A DNA stretch of 64,000 bases from Mycolicibacterium porcinum (GCA_001942045.1 MSTD01000022.1:1-64000); one strand, 5' to 3'. Shown: positions 28,383-37,271, counted from the first letter of the stretch. Numbers and translations are program-made. Notes: generated from the letters alone by a model not told the origin.

Positions 28383-29643
28383 TCAACCAGCCGTGCGGCG
28401 GCACCTCGGTGTGGCCGATGTCCGCCTGCGGTGGCGCGCCCGACCCCGCGATCACCCGTCCCGGTCCCGCCCCGAGCTCTGGCAGTGACAGCGGCAGCGG
28501 CGCCTCATCGATGTTGAGCGCGACGATCAGCGAGTCGGAGCCCGCGCCGGTCCGGTAGACGTAGCCGGTGTTGGTCAGCAGCACCGGTGTCGTCGTCGCG
28601 GTGTGCAGCCACGGATGCCGGCGGCGCAGTCCGATCAGGTACTGGTGCAGCCGCAGTGCATCGGAATCATCTGGTGCAGTGGTGAATTCCGGCCGTACCG
28701 CGTCGTCGCCGCCGCGGCGTTCCTCTTTGACACCGCGGTAAGCGGACTCGTCGCCGGCATAGATGCTCGGAGTTCCGCCGGTGGTCAGCAGAAGCACCAG
28801 TGCGTGCTCTAGATGCGCGGAATTCTGCAGCCGGCTGGCGATCCGGGTCACGTCGTGGTTGCCCACGAAGGTCAGCGGCACGAAGGTCTCGAGGAAGTCG
28901 TTGTGCCGCTTCAGCGCCCAGTCCAGTTCGTGGAAGTTGCCGTCGTTGAGGCTGCTCCAGATGGCCTTCCACAGCTCGTACTGGGTCACCGAGTCGAACG
29001 TGGCGGCCCGGACGGTGGCGGCGTAGTCGCCGTGGATCACCTCGCCGAGGAACCAGGCGTCGGGGAACTCCCGGCGTACCGACGGCAATACCTGCGCCCA
29101 GAACGCGTCGGGCACCGCGTAGGCGGCATCGAGGCGCCAGCCGTCGGCGCCGCGGCGCAACCAGTGCGCCATCACCTCGGCCGTGTAGGCCACCACCTCC
29201 GGGTTGGCATGGTTGAGCGTGATCAGCTCGCCGTGCCCTTCAAAGGTGCCGAAATCGTTGCCCCGCTTCTGAAACCATGAGGCGTCCCCGTCGCGGTACC
29301 GGGCGAAATCGGTGCCCACGTGGTTGAACACGCCGTCGAGCAGGATGCGCAGCCCGCGCGACCGGGCCTCGGCCACCAGGTGATCGAAGTCGTCGTCGTC
29401 GCCCAGGCGAGGGTCGATACGGAAGTGGTCGGTGGTGTCGTAACCATGGGTCCGTGACGCGAAGATCGGGCCGAGCGCGACGCCGGAGGCGCCGAGTTGC
29501 ACGGCATGATCGAGCCATCCGACGATGCGGCGCAGCCGGTGTTCGTCGGCGGAGGGTGGTGGGTCGGCGGGGAACGCGCCGACGAAACCCAATGGGTAGA
29601 TCTGCCACCAGATGGCGTGCGCGACCCAGGCCGGCTCAGGCAC
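28366..29643 (-). CDS. GH13 alpha-amylase-family glycoside hydrolase
   Basis: The 425-residue enzyme shows the four GH13 regions: LLDGVFNHVG, GWRLDAAYA with the nucleophile Asp, WFLGEVIHG with the acid/base Glu, and FVGNHDVTR with the third acid. It is short for the family, with the barrel and a small C-terminal beta domain but no extra binding modules, and has no signal peptide, so it probably acts on cytosolic alpha-glucans or maltosaccharides. Its first 8 bases overlap the deaminase gene end, so the two are probably co-translated. Confidence 0.88.
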   Translation of the reverse strand: MPEPAWVAHAIWWQIYPLGFVGAFPADPPPSADEHRLRRIVGWLDHAVQLGASGVALGPIFASRTHGYDTTDHFRIDPRLGDDDDFDHLVAEARSRGLRILLDGVFNHVGTDFARYRDGDASWFQKRGNDFGTFEGHGELITLNHANPEVVAYTAEVMAHWLRRGADGWRLDAAYAVPDAFWAQVLPSVRREFPDAWFLGEVIHGDYAATVRAATFDSVTQYELWKAIWSSLNDGNFHELDWALKRHNDFLETFVPLTFVGNHDVTRIASRLQNSAHLEHALVLLLTTGGTPSIYAGDESAYRGVKEERRGGDDAVRPEFTTAPDDSDALRLHQYLIGLRRRHPWLHTATTTPVLLTNTGYVYRTGAGSDSLIVALNIDEAPLPLSLPELGAGPGRVIAGSGAPPQADIGHTEVPPHGWLIIQPH

Positions 29644-30115
29644 GAAACTTCGCCGCGTACAGATCCTTCATGGTTGCGGCCAGTTCGCGGGCCGGGCCGT
29701 CCACCTCGATGCCGGGGGCCACCGTGGTGATCGGCAGCGGAGCCACCGGACCGGGCGGCACCCCCCACTCGGACAGCCAACCGCTCAGCTGCTCCGAGGA
29801 GGTGGCGTAGACGATCCGGCCCAGACCGACCCAGGCGTGCGCGGCGGAACACATCGGGCAGTGCTCGCCCGAGGTGTACACCGTGGCGCGGGCCCGGTCC
29901 TGCGGGCTCAGGTGCTCGACGGCCCAGCGGGCGATGGCGAATTCGGGATGCTGGGTGGAGTCCCCGTCCTTGACCCGGTTGCGGTCGCTGAACACGGTGG
30001 TTCCGGTGTGATCGACCAGTATCGACCCGAAGGGTTCGTCGCCGTTGTCGAGTGCTTCGCGGGCGAGGTCGACACATTTGCGCAGCTGACCGAGGTCGTT
30101 CTCGCTGATGGCCAC
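29636..30115 (-). CDS. Nucleoside/cytidine deaminase-family protein
   Basis: The 159-residue protein has the zinc site of the deaminase fold: HPE (His and catalytic Glu, in TQHPEFAIAR) and CPMC (in SGEHCPMCSAAH). HPE replaces the commoner HAE and the second motif has His where Pro is usual. This points to the nucleoside-deaminase branch near guanine deaminase, not the tRNA enzyme TadA. It ends inside the start of the amylase gene (8-bp overlap). The substrate cannot be set from sequence alone. Confidence 0.85.
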   Translation of the reverse strand: MAISENDLGQLRKCVDLAREALDNGDEPFGSILVDHTGTTVFSDRNRVKDGDSTQHPEFAIARWAVEHLSPQDRARATVYTSGEHCPMCSAAHAWVGLGRIVYATSSEQLSGWLSEWGVPPGPVAPLPITTVAPGIEVDGPARELAATMKDLYAAKFRA

Positions 30116-30151
30116 GGACGCGAGTTTACGCCCGCGCCGAGGCCAGGCCCC

Positions 30152-31840
30152 TCAGTCGTGGCCGCAACACGGGCTGGCCACCTCGAGGCGGCACGCGCAG
30201 GAGGCGTGCACCGCGACGTCGGCACGCGCCTGGGCCAACTCGAGTTGCTGTCCGATGATGACGGCCTCGGCGTCGCGGCCCAGCCGGCGAAGACATTCGT
30301 GGTAGCCGTGCAGACTCCACACGTTGTTCGGGTGGTGGCTGGACCGGCTCAGGGTGGGGTCGAGGCCCAGGTCGGCGGCGTAGACGCGGGCGGCTTCCTC
30401 GACCTGGCCTTGTTCGAGCAGCAGCGCGCCGTAGGCATGCCGGGTCGGCTGCATCCATCCCCAGGGTTCGTCGTAGGGGAGGGCATCGTCGAGTTCGATG
30501 GCGCGCCGCAGGTAGCCGAAGGCCGTGTCGTAATCGCCTTCCCGGTAGGCGATTTCACCGTTCAGCATCTGCTCGGCGATGGCCAGGATGTCCAGGCTGG
30601 TGTTGTTGAACAGGTAGCGCGTGTCGGGGATCCGGCGGTAGGCGTCCAGGAACTTGTCCTGCTCGGCACGGGCTTGCTCCACCTGCCCGGTCGCCGCGTA
30701 GGCGACGCCGCGGCCGTAGTGGATGGTCGCGGCAGTGGTGCAGTACAGCTCGGGATCGGCGGGCAGGGGTTCGGCGATCAGCTCGTCCCAGCGGCCGAAC
30801 CGCACCAGCACGTGCACCCGCAGGGGAACGAAGGCCTCCAGCCAGTCCGCCATGGGCGGTGAGGAGACCGAGAGCACCTCGGGCGTCAGTTGAGCCGCCA
30901 GCTCCTCAGCGGCGGCCAGGGCGATCTGCGAACTGCCTTCGAACATGGCCGAATACACCACGAAATGCAGGTCGTGTGCCCGGTAGAGCGAATAGAAGTT
31001 CAGCGCCCCCTCGCGGGCGACGAACTTCCTGTCGGCTTGTACCGCAGCGAGATTGGCGGTCACCGAGTTGCGGTAGTCACCGCACAGCACGTCGATGTGG
31101 CTGGCCATGTGTTGCAGATGCCCCGCGTCGGGGACCAACCCGCGCAACAGGTCGGCGGCCGGCAGCGCGGCCTGCGGGGTGGTCGACATCTCCATGGCGT
31201 GGATGTAGAGGTGCAGCACGCCTGGGTGCTGCCGTCCGGCGGTGGTGGCCAATGCCGTGTCGAGGATCCGCTTCGCCTCCACCACACGAGATCCCGGGGC
31301 GGGCTCACCGGTCCGGCCGTCCCACAATGCCCACGCCGTGACGTTGAGCAGGGCGTCGGCGGCCAGGGTCTGCACGTCGATGTCGTCGGGATAGGCCGCG
31401 GCCAGCGCGGTCATCGCGTCCGCGTACGCGGCGTGCCCCGCGGTCAGAGCTTCCGAGTCCTCGGGGTCGTCGGTCGGAAATCGCTTGTGCAGCGCGCTGA
31501 TCAGGCCGCGTTCCAGGTCCGAGGCGCGGCCGGTGCCGGCCCGCGCGAGTTCGGCCCGGGCCCGGGTCAGCGACGTGCTCAGGTCGGTCGGGTCGAACGC
31601 GTCCCAGGCCTTGTTGTAGTTGGGTCCGACCGCGTAGGCGATACCCCAGCGGGCCGGCGCGAGATCCGGGTCGAGCTGCAGCGCCCGCTCGAAGCACCGG
31701 ATGGCCTCCTCGTGGTTGAAGGCATATGACCAGACCATGCCGCGGTCGAACCAGATCTGCGCCGGCGGCGAGGGCGTGTCCGTCGGCCGGTGGTAGTTCC
31801 CGAGCCGGTAATAGGGTTCGGTCTGGGCGGGATCCGTCAC
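30152..31840 (-). CDS. TPR-repeat protein with cysteine-rich tail
   Basis: A roughly 562-residue soluble protein of repeated helical pairs; clear TPR units include WSYAFNHEEAIRCFERALQLDP near the N-terminus (cited as a region) and others at residues 330-500. The last 18 residues contain four cysteines (SCACR, PCCGHD), a possible metal-binding tail. I prefer GTG 31840. The longer reading from ATG 31885 would put the start inside a KstR-like box and only 15 bp from the divergent thioesterase gene. Such proteins scaffold complexes, but no partner is known. Confidence 0.7.
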   Translation of the reverse strand: MTDPAQTEPYYRLGNYHRPTDTPSPPAQIWFDRGMVWSYAFNHEEAIRCFERALQLDPDLAPARWGIAYAVGPNYNKAWDAFDPTDLSTSLTRARAELARAGTGRASDLERGLISALHKRFPTDDPEDSEALTAGHAAYADAMTALAAAYPDDIDVQTLAADALLNVTAWALWDGRTGEPAPGSRVVEAKRILDTALATTAGRQHPGVLHLYIHAMEMSTTPQAALPAADLLRGLVPDAGHLQHMASHIDVLCGDYRNSVTANLAAVQADRKFVAREGALNFYSLYRAHDLHFVVYSAMFEGSSQIALAAAEELAAQLTPEVLSVSSPPMADWLEAFVPLRVHVLVRFGRWDELIAEPLPADPELYCTTAATIHYGRGVAYAATGQVEQARAEQDKFLDAYRRIPDTRYLFNNTSLDILAIAEQMLNGEIAYREGDYDTAFGYLRRAIELDDALPYDEPWGWMQPTRHAYGALLLEQGQVEEAARVYAADLGLDPTLSRSSHHPNNVWSLHGYHECLRRLGRDAEAVIIGQQLELAQARADVAVHASCACRLEVASPCCGHD

Positions 31841-31877
31841 GAGGCTGACGGTACCCGGGTGGCTCGACACCGGCGTG

Positions 31878-31891
31878 TCGAACATGTTCTA
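31878..31891. promoter_or_regulatory. KstR-like operator
   Basis: TCGAACATGTTCTA matches the mycobacterial KstR consensus TNNAACNNGTTNNA at every fixed position. It ends 8 bp before the thioesterase ATG and lies 37 bp upstream of the preferred TPR-gene start, so it could control either or both. KstR represses cholesterol-catabolism genes. Confidence 0.6.
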
Positions 31892-31899
31892 GTTCACCA

Positions 31900-32529
31900 A
31901 TGCCGGGATATACCCATGCCGAGGGTCTCACTTCCGCCGATGTGCAGCATCTGCGGTCGGTGTGGGCGCCGCTGGCCGAGTCCGTGCGGGCTCTGATCGA
32001 CGCCAGTATCCGCTCGCAGGTCGACGCCGACGAGGTCGCCGCCGTGCGGGCCCAGATCGACGACGCGACCGCGCGGTTGCGGGCCAACCAGCTCGACGGG
32101 CCGTTCGGAGTCCAGTTCACCCCCGACGGGGACCGGATGCCGTGGGGCAACCCGGCGATCGGCATCCGCAATCCGATCGCGCCGCCGCTGGTGATGGTCA
32201 AGGACGCCGACGGCGGTGTGCATACGGATTTCCGTCTCGGCGCCGCCTATGAGGGGCCGCCGGGGCATGTCCACGGCGGCATGGTGGCCATGGTGCTCGA
32301 TCACGTGCTGGGGGAGGTGGCGGCCAGCGACTCGGACCGTCCGCGGTTCACCGGCACGCTGACCATCCGATATCTGCGGGCCACCCCGCTGGGCGATTTG
32401 CACGCCGAGGGCCGGATCACTCGTACGGACGGCATCAAAGCCTATGCCTCCGGCCATGTTTCCGATGCCGACGGGATCACCGCCGAGGCCGAAGGAGTTT
32501 TCATCTTGCCGAAATGGGCACGCGGGTGA
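31900..32529 (+). CDS. PaaI-type hotdog thioesterase
   Basis: The 209-residue protein has an N-terminal helical extension (to about residue 75) and a hotdog-fold acyl-CoA thioesterase domain with the core GHVHGGMVAMVLDHVLG, in which the HGG and Asp correspond to the PaaI active site. It probably hydrolyses acyl-CoA thioesters in the cytosol. A KstR-like box directly before the start suggests a link to sterol or side-chain degradation. No ribosome-binding site is visible, so it may be leaderless. It stops 1 bp before the convergent transporter gene. Confidence 0.85.
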   Translation: MPGYTHAEGLTSADVQHLRSVWAPLAESVRALIDASIRSQVDADEVAAVRAQIDDATARLRANQLDGPFGVQFTPDGDRMPWGNPAIGIRNPIAPPLVMVKDADGGVHTDFRLGAAYEGPPGHVHGGMVAMVLDHVLGEVAASDSDRPRFTGTLTIRYLRATPLGDLHAEGRITRTDGIKAYASGHVSDADGITAEAEGVFILPKWARG

Positions 32530-32530
32530 G

Positions 32531-34558
32531 TTAGTGCGAGCCCCCGGCGGGCTCGACGCGATCGATCGCGATGTCTTCGAGGCTGCGGGTGATCGTGGTG
32601 AGCTCGCCGATGAGGATGCGGGCCGCGCCGTTGTCGGCGGACAGTGTCGAGGCTACGTTGTGCACGCGGCGCAGGGCGGTCGACAGTTCGGCGGTGTCCA
32701 GGCTCCACGGCACGGCGGGGCTCGGTGGGGCTCCGCGAAGCGCTTCCACGTAATCGTCCACCGCGGCGATGAATTCACTGTGCAGTGCCGACGACGGATG
32801 CGTCGGCAAGCTGTTCTCCAGTGTGGTGCAGGCGCTGGTCACCGAGTTGAGCGCGGTGCGGTAGGACCGCAACCACCGGCGCAGCACCGGTGGGTCCAGG
32901 CTCGTCGCGCCCCAGGCGGCCTCGAACGCCGCCCGCGCGCGGAACGCCCGCTGCCAGGCCGCCGACAGGATCTCGGCCGGGTGGTCGATTTCATGCACGA
33001 ATGCCTTGATCACCAACGCGGCGTAGTCGATTTCGGTCATCAGCAGTTCGCCGGCCCGCTGACGCAACCGGATCATGGCGTGGTCGGGCAGCGCGACGTG
33101 CGCCATCACCGCCAGGGCGCCGCCGATCAGCACCGCGAAGAGTCGGTCTGTGTTGCCCGACCAGGGCGCCGAGGCGCTCACGCCGACCGCGAACATGATG
33201 ATCGCCCCCACCGCGGCGCCGACGGCCAGATATCCGAACTGTGCGACACCGTAGGCCAGTCCGACGAACAGCAGTGCGCAGACCGCTGAGCCGACCGGGC
33301 CGGGTTGCCAGATGAGGGTGAGCACCGATGCGACGATGATGCCGACGCAGAGGCCGGCGATCCGCCCGGCGCACCGCGTGTAGGTGTGTGCGGTCTCCGG
33401 GCGCAGCACCACCACGACCGCCAGCGGCATCCAGTAGGCGTGCTCGAGGCCGCCGTACCGGGCCGCGGCCACCGCTAGTGCGGTCGTCACCGACAGCCGG
33501 ATGGCGTGGCGCAGGATCGGGGAGGTCCAGGTCAGATGTGAGCGCACCACGGCGGGCGCCGAAGCCAGGGATCCGAGCAGGTCGGGCCGGTGCAGCTGGC
33601 CGAACCGCAGGACCACGGCCTCGCGTAGTTGTTCGCAGAATCGTTGTGCCAGTGCCGCTTCGGGACCGGTCACGGCTGCCGCGGCAGTGTGGACGCGCAC
33701 CAGGGCATGCTCGGCGTCCCGGCGCGCCGTGTGACCGTGATCGGCGATCGCATCGAGCAGCACCGCCGCGGCGGTCAGCAGTTGCGGCAGCCCGTTGTCG
33801 GCGGCGGATTCGTCGGCCTCATCGGCACGATCGTCACGTTCGGCGCTGGAGTGCAGCGACGCCAGGGTGCCGGCCAGGCGTTCCGGCAGCCGGTATCCGC
33901 CGTGGTAGGCCCGGGGCCGCTGGCTGACCTGAGTGTCGGCGAACACCTCACGCAGCCAGGTCAGCGGTGCGTCGTCGACGTCGGCGGCGCTGTTCGCCGC
34001 GACGTTGCGGGAATCGGTGGCCAACGACCGGTAGGCGCGGGTGAGTCCGTCGCGCTGGGCTCGCCAGCGTCGCGGCGGCCAGACTGCGATGAGCGCAGCC
34101 TGGACCACACCCGCGAGCACCACCAGGATCGGTGCCAGCACAGCCTGCCCCACTGTCGGGGCGACCGGGGGTGCCAGCACCAGCAGTGCGCTGGCCGCCG
34201 AGGCGACCAGCCCGGCGTTGGCGCCGAGCGACCACTGCATGCCTGCGGCGAAGCACCACAGCGCCACCGCGGCGATGAACACCGGGCTGTGCCACCCGGT
34301 GAGCGTACCGAGCAGCACTGCGATGGCCAGTTCGACGGAGCCGGTGACGACAAGGGGGACCCGGCCGCCGGGGCTGCGCTGCAGCGCGATCGCACCGGCG
34401 ATCACGCCTCCGCTCAGCGTCCACATCGCGGTCGTACCGGAACCCAGCGCCAGGGCGACAGCAGTCACTGCCAGGACGCCGATCAGGCTGCGCGCCACCG
34501 CGCCGGCGTCGGGGGTGCTCAGCCGGAGCGCATCGGCTGCCTGTCCACCCGTGTGCAC
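32531..34558 (-). CDS. FUSC-family (fusaric-acid-resistance-like) membrane protein
   Basis: The roughly 675-residue protein has two groups of five or six helices (about residues 20-170 and 370-500) separated and followed by long soluble regions, the FUSC/aromatic-acid exporter layout. The second group holds the typical YWMPLAVVVVLRPE stretch. GTG 34558 is preferred; the frame stays open to 34657 but that start would overlap the divergent EthD gene. The family exports aromatic acids or similar compounds; the substrate here is unknown. Confidence 0.8.
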   Translation of the reverse strand: MHTGGQAADALRLSTPDAGAVARSLIGVLAVTAVALALGSGTTAMWTLSGGVIAGAIALQRSPGGRVPLVVTGSVELAIAVLLGTLTGWHSPVFIAAVALWCFAAGMQWSLGANAGLVASAASALLVLAPPVAPTVGQAVLAPILVVLAGVVQAALIAVWPPRRWRAQRDGLTRAYRSLATDSRNVAANSAADVDDAPLTWLREVFADTQVSQRPRAYHGGYRLPERLAGTLASLHSSAERDDRADEADESAADNGLPQLLTAAAVLLDAIADHGHTARRDAEHALVRVHTAAAAVTGPEAALAQRFCEQLREAVVLRFGQLHRPDLLGSLASAPAVVRSHLTWTSPILRHAIRLSVTTALAVAAARYGGLEHAYWMPLAVVVVLRPETAHTYTRCAGRIAGLCVGIIVASVLTLIWQPGPVGSAVCALLFVGLAYGVAQFGYLAVGAAVGAIIMFAVGVSASAPWSGNTDRLFAVLIGGALAVMAHVALPDHAMIRLRQRAGELLMTEIDYAALVIKAFVHEIDHPAEILSAAWQRAFRARAAFEAAWGATSLDPPVLRRWLRSYRTALNSVTSACTTLENSLPTHPSSALHSEFIAAVDDYVEALRGAPPSPAVPWSLDTAELSTALRRVHNVASTLSADNGAARILIGELTTITRSLEDIAIDRVEPAGGSH

Positions 34559-34643
34559 CCCACCATTCTCACTCGCTGCGGGCCGGCGGTGGGGCAACCA
34601 CCCACGCGTGGCGCGGATCGGTCCGCCGGTAGGTTCTCCCTCC

Positions 34644-35369
34644 GTGGAGAAAGTCATCGTTCTGCTGCGCGCGGCGCACTCGGATCAGCAGTGGTGCGAG
34701 CGGTTGCGCACCGACGTCACCGATGCGCTGCTGACGCTCGGGCTCCCGGGCCTTGCGGTCAATGTCCGTGACGACGCGGTGCGGGAGTCGTTGATGACCT
34801 TGACGACGCTGGACCCGCCCGTGGTCGCAGTGGTGAGCCTGTGGGTTCAGCAGTACTACGGCGAGCAGGCTCGTCGGGCGATGGAAATGCTTGCCGCCGA
34901 ATGTGATTCGATCGCGGCGTATCTGGTCACCGAATCGGTCCCGATGCCCGCACCGCTCACCTCGGCGGGGGAGCGGACCGACGGCCTGGCCAACATCGCG
35001 CTGCTGCGCCGGCCCGCGGAACTGGATGAGGCCACCTGGCTGCGCCGCTGGCACCTCGACCACACTTCGGTGGCGATCGAAACCCAGGACACGTTCGGCT
35101 ACACGCAGAACGCCGTGGTCCGCGCCCTCACCCCGGATGCCCCGGCGATCGACGGCATCGTGGAGGAGTTGTTCCGCCAGGAGGCGGTGTCGGATCTGCA
35201 CGTGTTCTTCGGCGCCGCCGACGACGACGATTTGGCCGACCGCATGCGCCGCATGGTGGCCAGTACGGACGCCTTTGGTGCGAGCAGCAACATCGACACC
35301 GTGCCGACCAGCCGTTACGTCTACGCCAGCCCGTTCGCCGGCGGAGGAGACGCACCCGGTCGGGAATAG
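34644..35369 (+). CDS. EthD-domain protein
   Basis: The 241-residue protein starts at GTG 34644 and has two ferredoxin-like halves. The second half, with LLRRP near residue 118 and RWHLDHT near 132, is the EthD signature of a dimeric alpha/beta-barrel. EthD-like proteins accompany oxygenase or steroid-degradation genes but their chemistry is poorly known. Its stop is directly followed by a KstR-like box for the enoyl-CoA hydratase gene, which reads in the same direction. Confidence 0.75.
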   Translation: MEKVIVLLRAAHSDQQWCERLRTDVTDALLTLGLPGLAVNVRDDAVRESLMTLTTLDPPVVAVVSLWVQQYYGEQARRAMEMLAAECDSIAAYLVTESVPMPAPLTSAGERTDGLANIALLRRPAELDEATWLRRWHLDHTSVAIETQDTFGYTQNAVVRALTPDAPAIDGIVEELFRQEAVSDLHVFFGAADDDDLADRMRRMVASTDAFGASSNIDTVPTSRYVYASPFAGGGDAPGRE

Positions 35370-35383
35370 TGAAACGTGTTCTA
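35370..35383 (+). promoter_or_regulatory. KstR-like operator before enoyl-CoA hydratase
   Basis: TGAAACGTGTTCTA fits TNNAACNNGTTNNA at all eight fixed positions. It begins one base after the EthD stop and 56 bp before the hydratase ATG, as expected for an operator of that gene. Confidence 0.65.
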
Positions 35384-35425
35384 GTTAGGCTGCAGCGGTC
35401 ACGGCGCGCACGCGAGGAGTGAGAT

Positions 35426-36181
35426 ATGGCCCTGCTGATCGAGGACACGAACCGGGTTCGCACCCTTACCTTCAACCGTCCGGATGCGCTCAACGCGTTC
35501 AATGAGGCGCTCTATGACGAGACGACGGTTGCCCTGCGCGCCGCGGCTGAAGATCCGGATGTGGCGGTGGTGCTGCTGACCGGAGCCGGCCGGGCTTTCA
35601 GTGCGGGCAATGACCTCGTCGAGATGCAGACCCGGATCACCAATCCGGAGTTCACGCCGGGGGAGCACGGTTTCTACGGGATGCTCGACGTGCTCGCCGA
35701 TTTCCCGAAGCCGTTGATCTGCGCGGTCAATGGGGTCGGCGTGGGCATCGGCGCGACCATCCTCGGCTTCGCCGATCTGGCGTTCATGTCGTCCTCGGCC
35801 CGGTTGAAGTGTCCGTTCACCAGCCTGGGGGTGGCGCCGGAGGCGGCCTCGTCGTATCTGATGCCGCGGCTGCTCGGCAGGCAGAACGCCGCCTGGCTGC
35901 TGATGTCCTCGGAGTGGGTGAGTGCGACCGAGGCCCGTGAGATGGGTCTGGTGTGGAAGGTCTGCGAGCCCGACGATCTGCTGACCGAAGCCCGTCGTTA
36001 CGCCGAAACTCTGGCGGCCAAGCCGATTTCGAGTCTGATCGCCGTGAAGCAGGCCATGGTGGCACCGATCCGGGACCAGATCTCGGCGGCCGTGGAGCGA
36101 GAGAAGGCGATGTTCGTCGAACTGGTCGGGGCGGCGGCCAACGTCGATGCGCTGGCTCAGTTCGCCGATCGCAAGCGTTAG
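35426..36181 (+). CDS. Enoyl-CoA hydratase/isomerase
   Basis: The 251-residue crotonase-fold enzyme begins MALLIEDTNRVRTLTFNRPDALNAFN. It has the oxyanion-hole segments GRAFSAGND and AVNGVGVGIG, and an acidic residue in the LGVAPEAASS loop at the position of one crotonase catalytic Glu. Length is normal. The ATG follows GAGGAG. Family roles are hydration or isomerisation of enoyl-CoA esters; the KstR-like box suggests a place in sterol or side-chain beta-oxidation. It overlaps the convergent bfd gene by 4 bp. Confidence 0.9.
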   Translation: MALLIEDTNRVRTLTFNRPDALNAFNEALYDETTVALRAAAEDPDVAVVLLTGAGRAFSAGNDLVEMQTRITNPEFTPGEHGFYGMLDVLADFPKPLICAVNGVGVGIGATILGFADLAFMSSSARLKCPFTSLGVAPEAASSYLMPRLLGRQNAAWLLMSSEWVSATEAREMGLVWKVCEPDDLLTEARRYAETLAAKPISSLIAVKQAMVAPIRDQISAAVEREKAMFVELVGAAANVDALAQFADRKR

Positions 36182-36393
36182 CGGGTGACGCGCGAGGGGC
36201 AGCCGTTGAACTCCGACGGGCGCCCCTCGGCCGCTTGGTGGGCGGCGATGATGGCGCGGATCGTGCGCCGGCACCGTCCGCAATCGGCCCCGGCGCCACA
36301 GGCTTCGGCGACCTCTTTGGAGGTGGTGGCCCCGGACTCCACGATCTCGTTGACGACCTGACTGGTCGCACCGGTACAGAGGCAGACGAACAT
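36178..36393 (-). CDS. bfd: Bacterioferritin-associated ferredoxin (Bfd)
   Basis: The 71-residue protein has the Bfd iron-sulfur arrangement C-x-C-x31-C-x2-C (Cys4, Cys6, Cys38, Cys41) for one [2Fe-2S] cluster. Bfd docks on bacterioferritin and reduces stored iron so that it is released. Here bfrA lies about 0.9 kb away on the other strand, with one gene between. Its ATG overlaps the upstream stop by one base (TGATG), so it is the second gene of an operon led from the iron-box region. The tail after Cys41 is slightly longer than usual and contains another cysteine. Confidence 0.9.
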   Translation of the reverse strand: MFVCLCTGATSQVVNEIVESGATTSKEVAEACGAGADCGRCRRTIRAIIAAHQAAEGRPSEFNGCPSRVTR

Positions 36394-37028
36394 CAGTCGT
36401 CCTGCTCGTCGACGTTCATGATGTAGGCCAACTTGCCGACGAACAGGCTCGGGTACGCGCCGAACCCGGCGGTGGTCATCCACTCGGCGGCCGCGTCGGG
36501 GTGGTCGATCCACTGCCGGGCGCTGATCTCGTCGGAGACCTCCTGCAGGATCATCACTTCCTGGCCGTCGTCGAGCGCCTGATATACCCAGATCTTGCGG
36601 ATGCCGCCCTGCTCGAAGCGGTCGAGACCGTCGTGCACCTTGCGCATCAGGGTTCCGACGTCGTCGACGGTGGCGACCGCACCGACGATCACCCCGGCCA
36701 CGTGCCCTTCCGGTGACGGCTCGGTCAGGTCGATTTTCTCGACCACTTCGCCGCCGAATATCGGCGGGATATCTTCGACGCCGGAAATATCGAACCACTC
36801 GAAAATCGCTGGTGAACGCAATACGTCGCGGATGGACCGGGCGTGCCGGATTCCGATTGTCACCAATACCCGGCCGGGTTCCCAAATTGATTTATAGAGC
36901 ACCACGTGATGGGCGCCGATCGACAATAGGCCGGACCGGTGTTTCTTCATCCATTTCCACATTTGTTCGACGTCGTCGACGCGGAAATCGCACGAGAGAA
37001 TGAGCGAGTGCAAATCGTACTCACTCAT
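36393..37028 (-). CDS. Duplicated dimeric alpha/beta-barrel-like protein of the iron operon
   Basis: The 211-residue soluble protein consists of two related halves (about 6-100 and 108-205). Each has a strand, a helix with the motif W/L-M-K/R-K-x-H, a GA/GG-x-H/R-K segment and a helix ending in FEWF or AEWM, as in tandem ABM/DABB-type domains. I do not recognise a named function. ATG 37028 (MSEYDLHS) follows an AAAGG site. An IdeR-like box lies 37 bp upstream and bfd is translationally coupled downstream, so it is probably expressed when iron is scarce and may take part in iron mobilisation. Confidence 0.7.
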   Translation of the reverse strand: MSEYDLHSLILSCDFRVDDVEQMWKWMKKHRSGLLSIGAHHVVLYKSIWEPGRVLVTIGIRHARSIRDVLRSPAIFEWFDISGVEDIPPIFGGEVVEKIDLTEPSPEGHVAGVIVGAVATVDDVGTLMRKVHDGLDRFEQGGIRKIWVYQALDDGQEVMILQEVSDEISARQWIDHPDAAAEWMTTAGFGAYPSLFVGKLAYIMNVDEQDD

Positions 37029-37065
37029 TCGACACCGGCCTTTCTTTTTGAGGTGTACCAACAGA

Positions 37066-37084
37066 TTAGCGCAGTCTAACCTTA
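37066..37084 (-). promoter_or_regulatory. IdeR (iron box)-like operator
   Basis: TTAGCGCAGTCTAACCTTA agrees with the 19-bp IdeR consensus TTAGGTTAGGCTAACCTAA at 14 positions. An overlapping perfect repeat, CTAAC-CTTA-GTTAG (37076-37089), provides a second half-site arrangement. It lies 37 bp before the barrel-protein/bfd operon, a repressing position, and about 190 bp before bfrA, where IdeR can act as an activator in mycobacteria. The remainder of this 243-bp intergenic region shows no further clear site. Confidence 0.7.
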
Positions 37085-37271
37085 GTTAGGACAGCCAGTC
37101 CACTCTTTGTGGCCACGCCGCGGCCCGAGGGGCCACGAGGATCCAAGAATGTGGGACGAACACGCCGAATTAGCTGTCAACCATTGCGCCCGGCAGTGCT
37201 TTCTGCACTAGATTGGATGTGCACGGCACACGGCAACACTTGACCAGCCCTCAAGGTGCTTAGGAGTCACG

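Noticed and set aside
31879..31892. Possible LexA/SOS box at TCGAACATGTTCTA
   Set aside because: The mycobacterial SOS box has four bases between TCGAAC and GTTCGA; here there are two, which fits the KstR-type consensus instead.
37076..37089. CTAAC-CTTA-GTTAG as an independent operator
   Set aside because: It overlaps the IdeR-like box and shares its half-site, so it is better treated as part of the same site.
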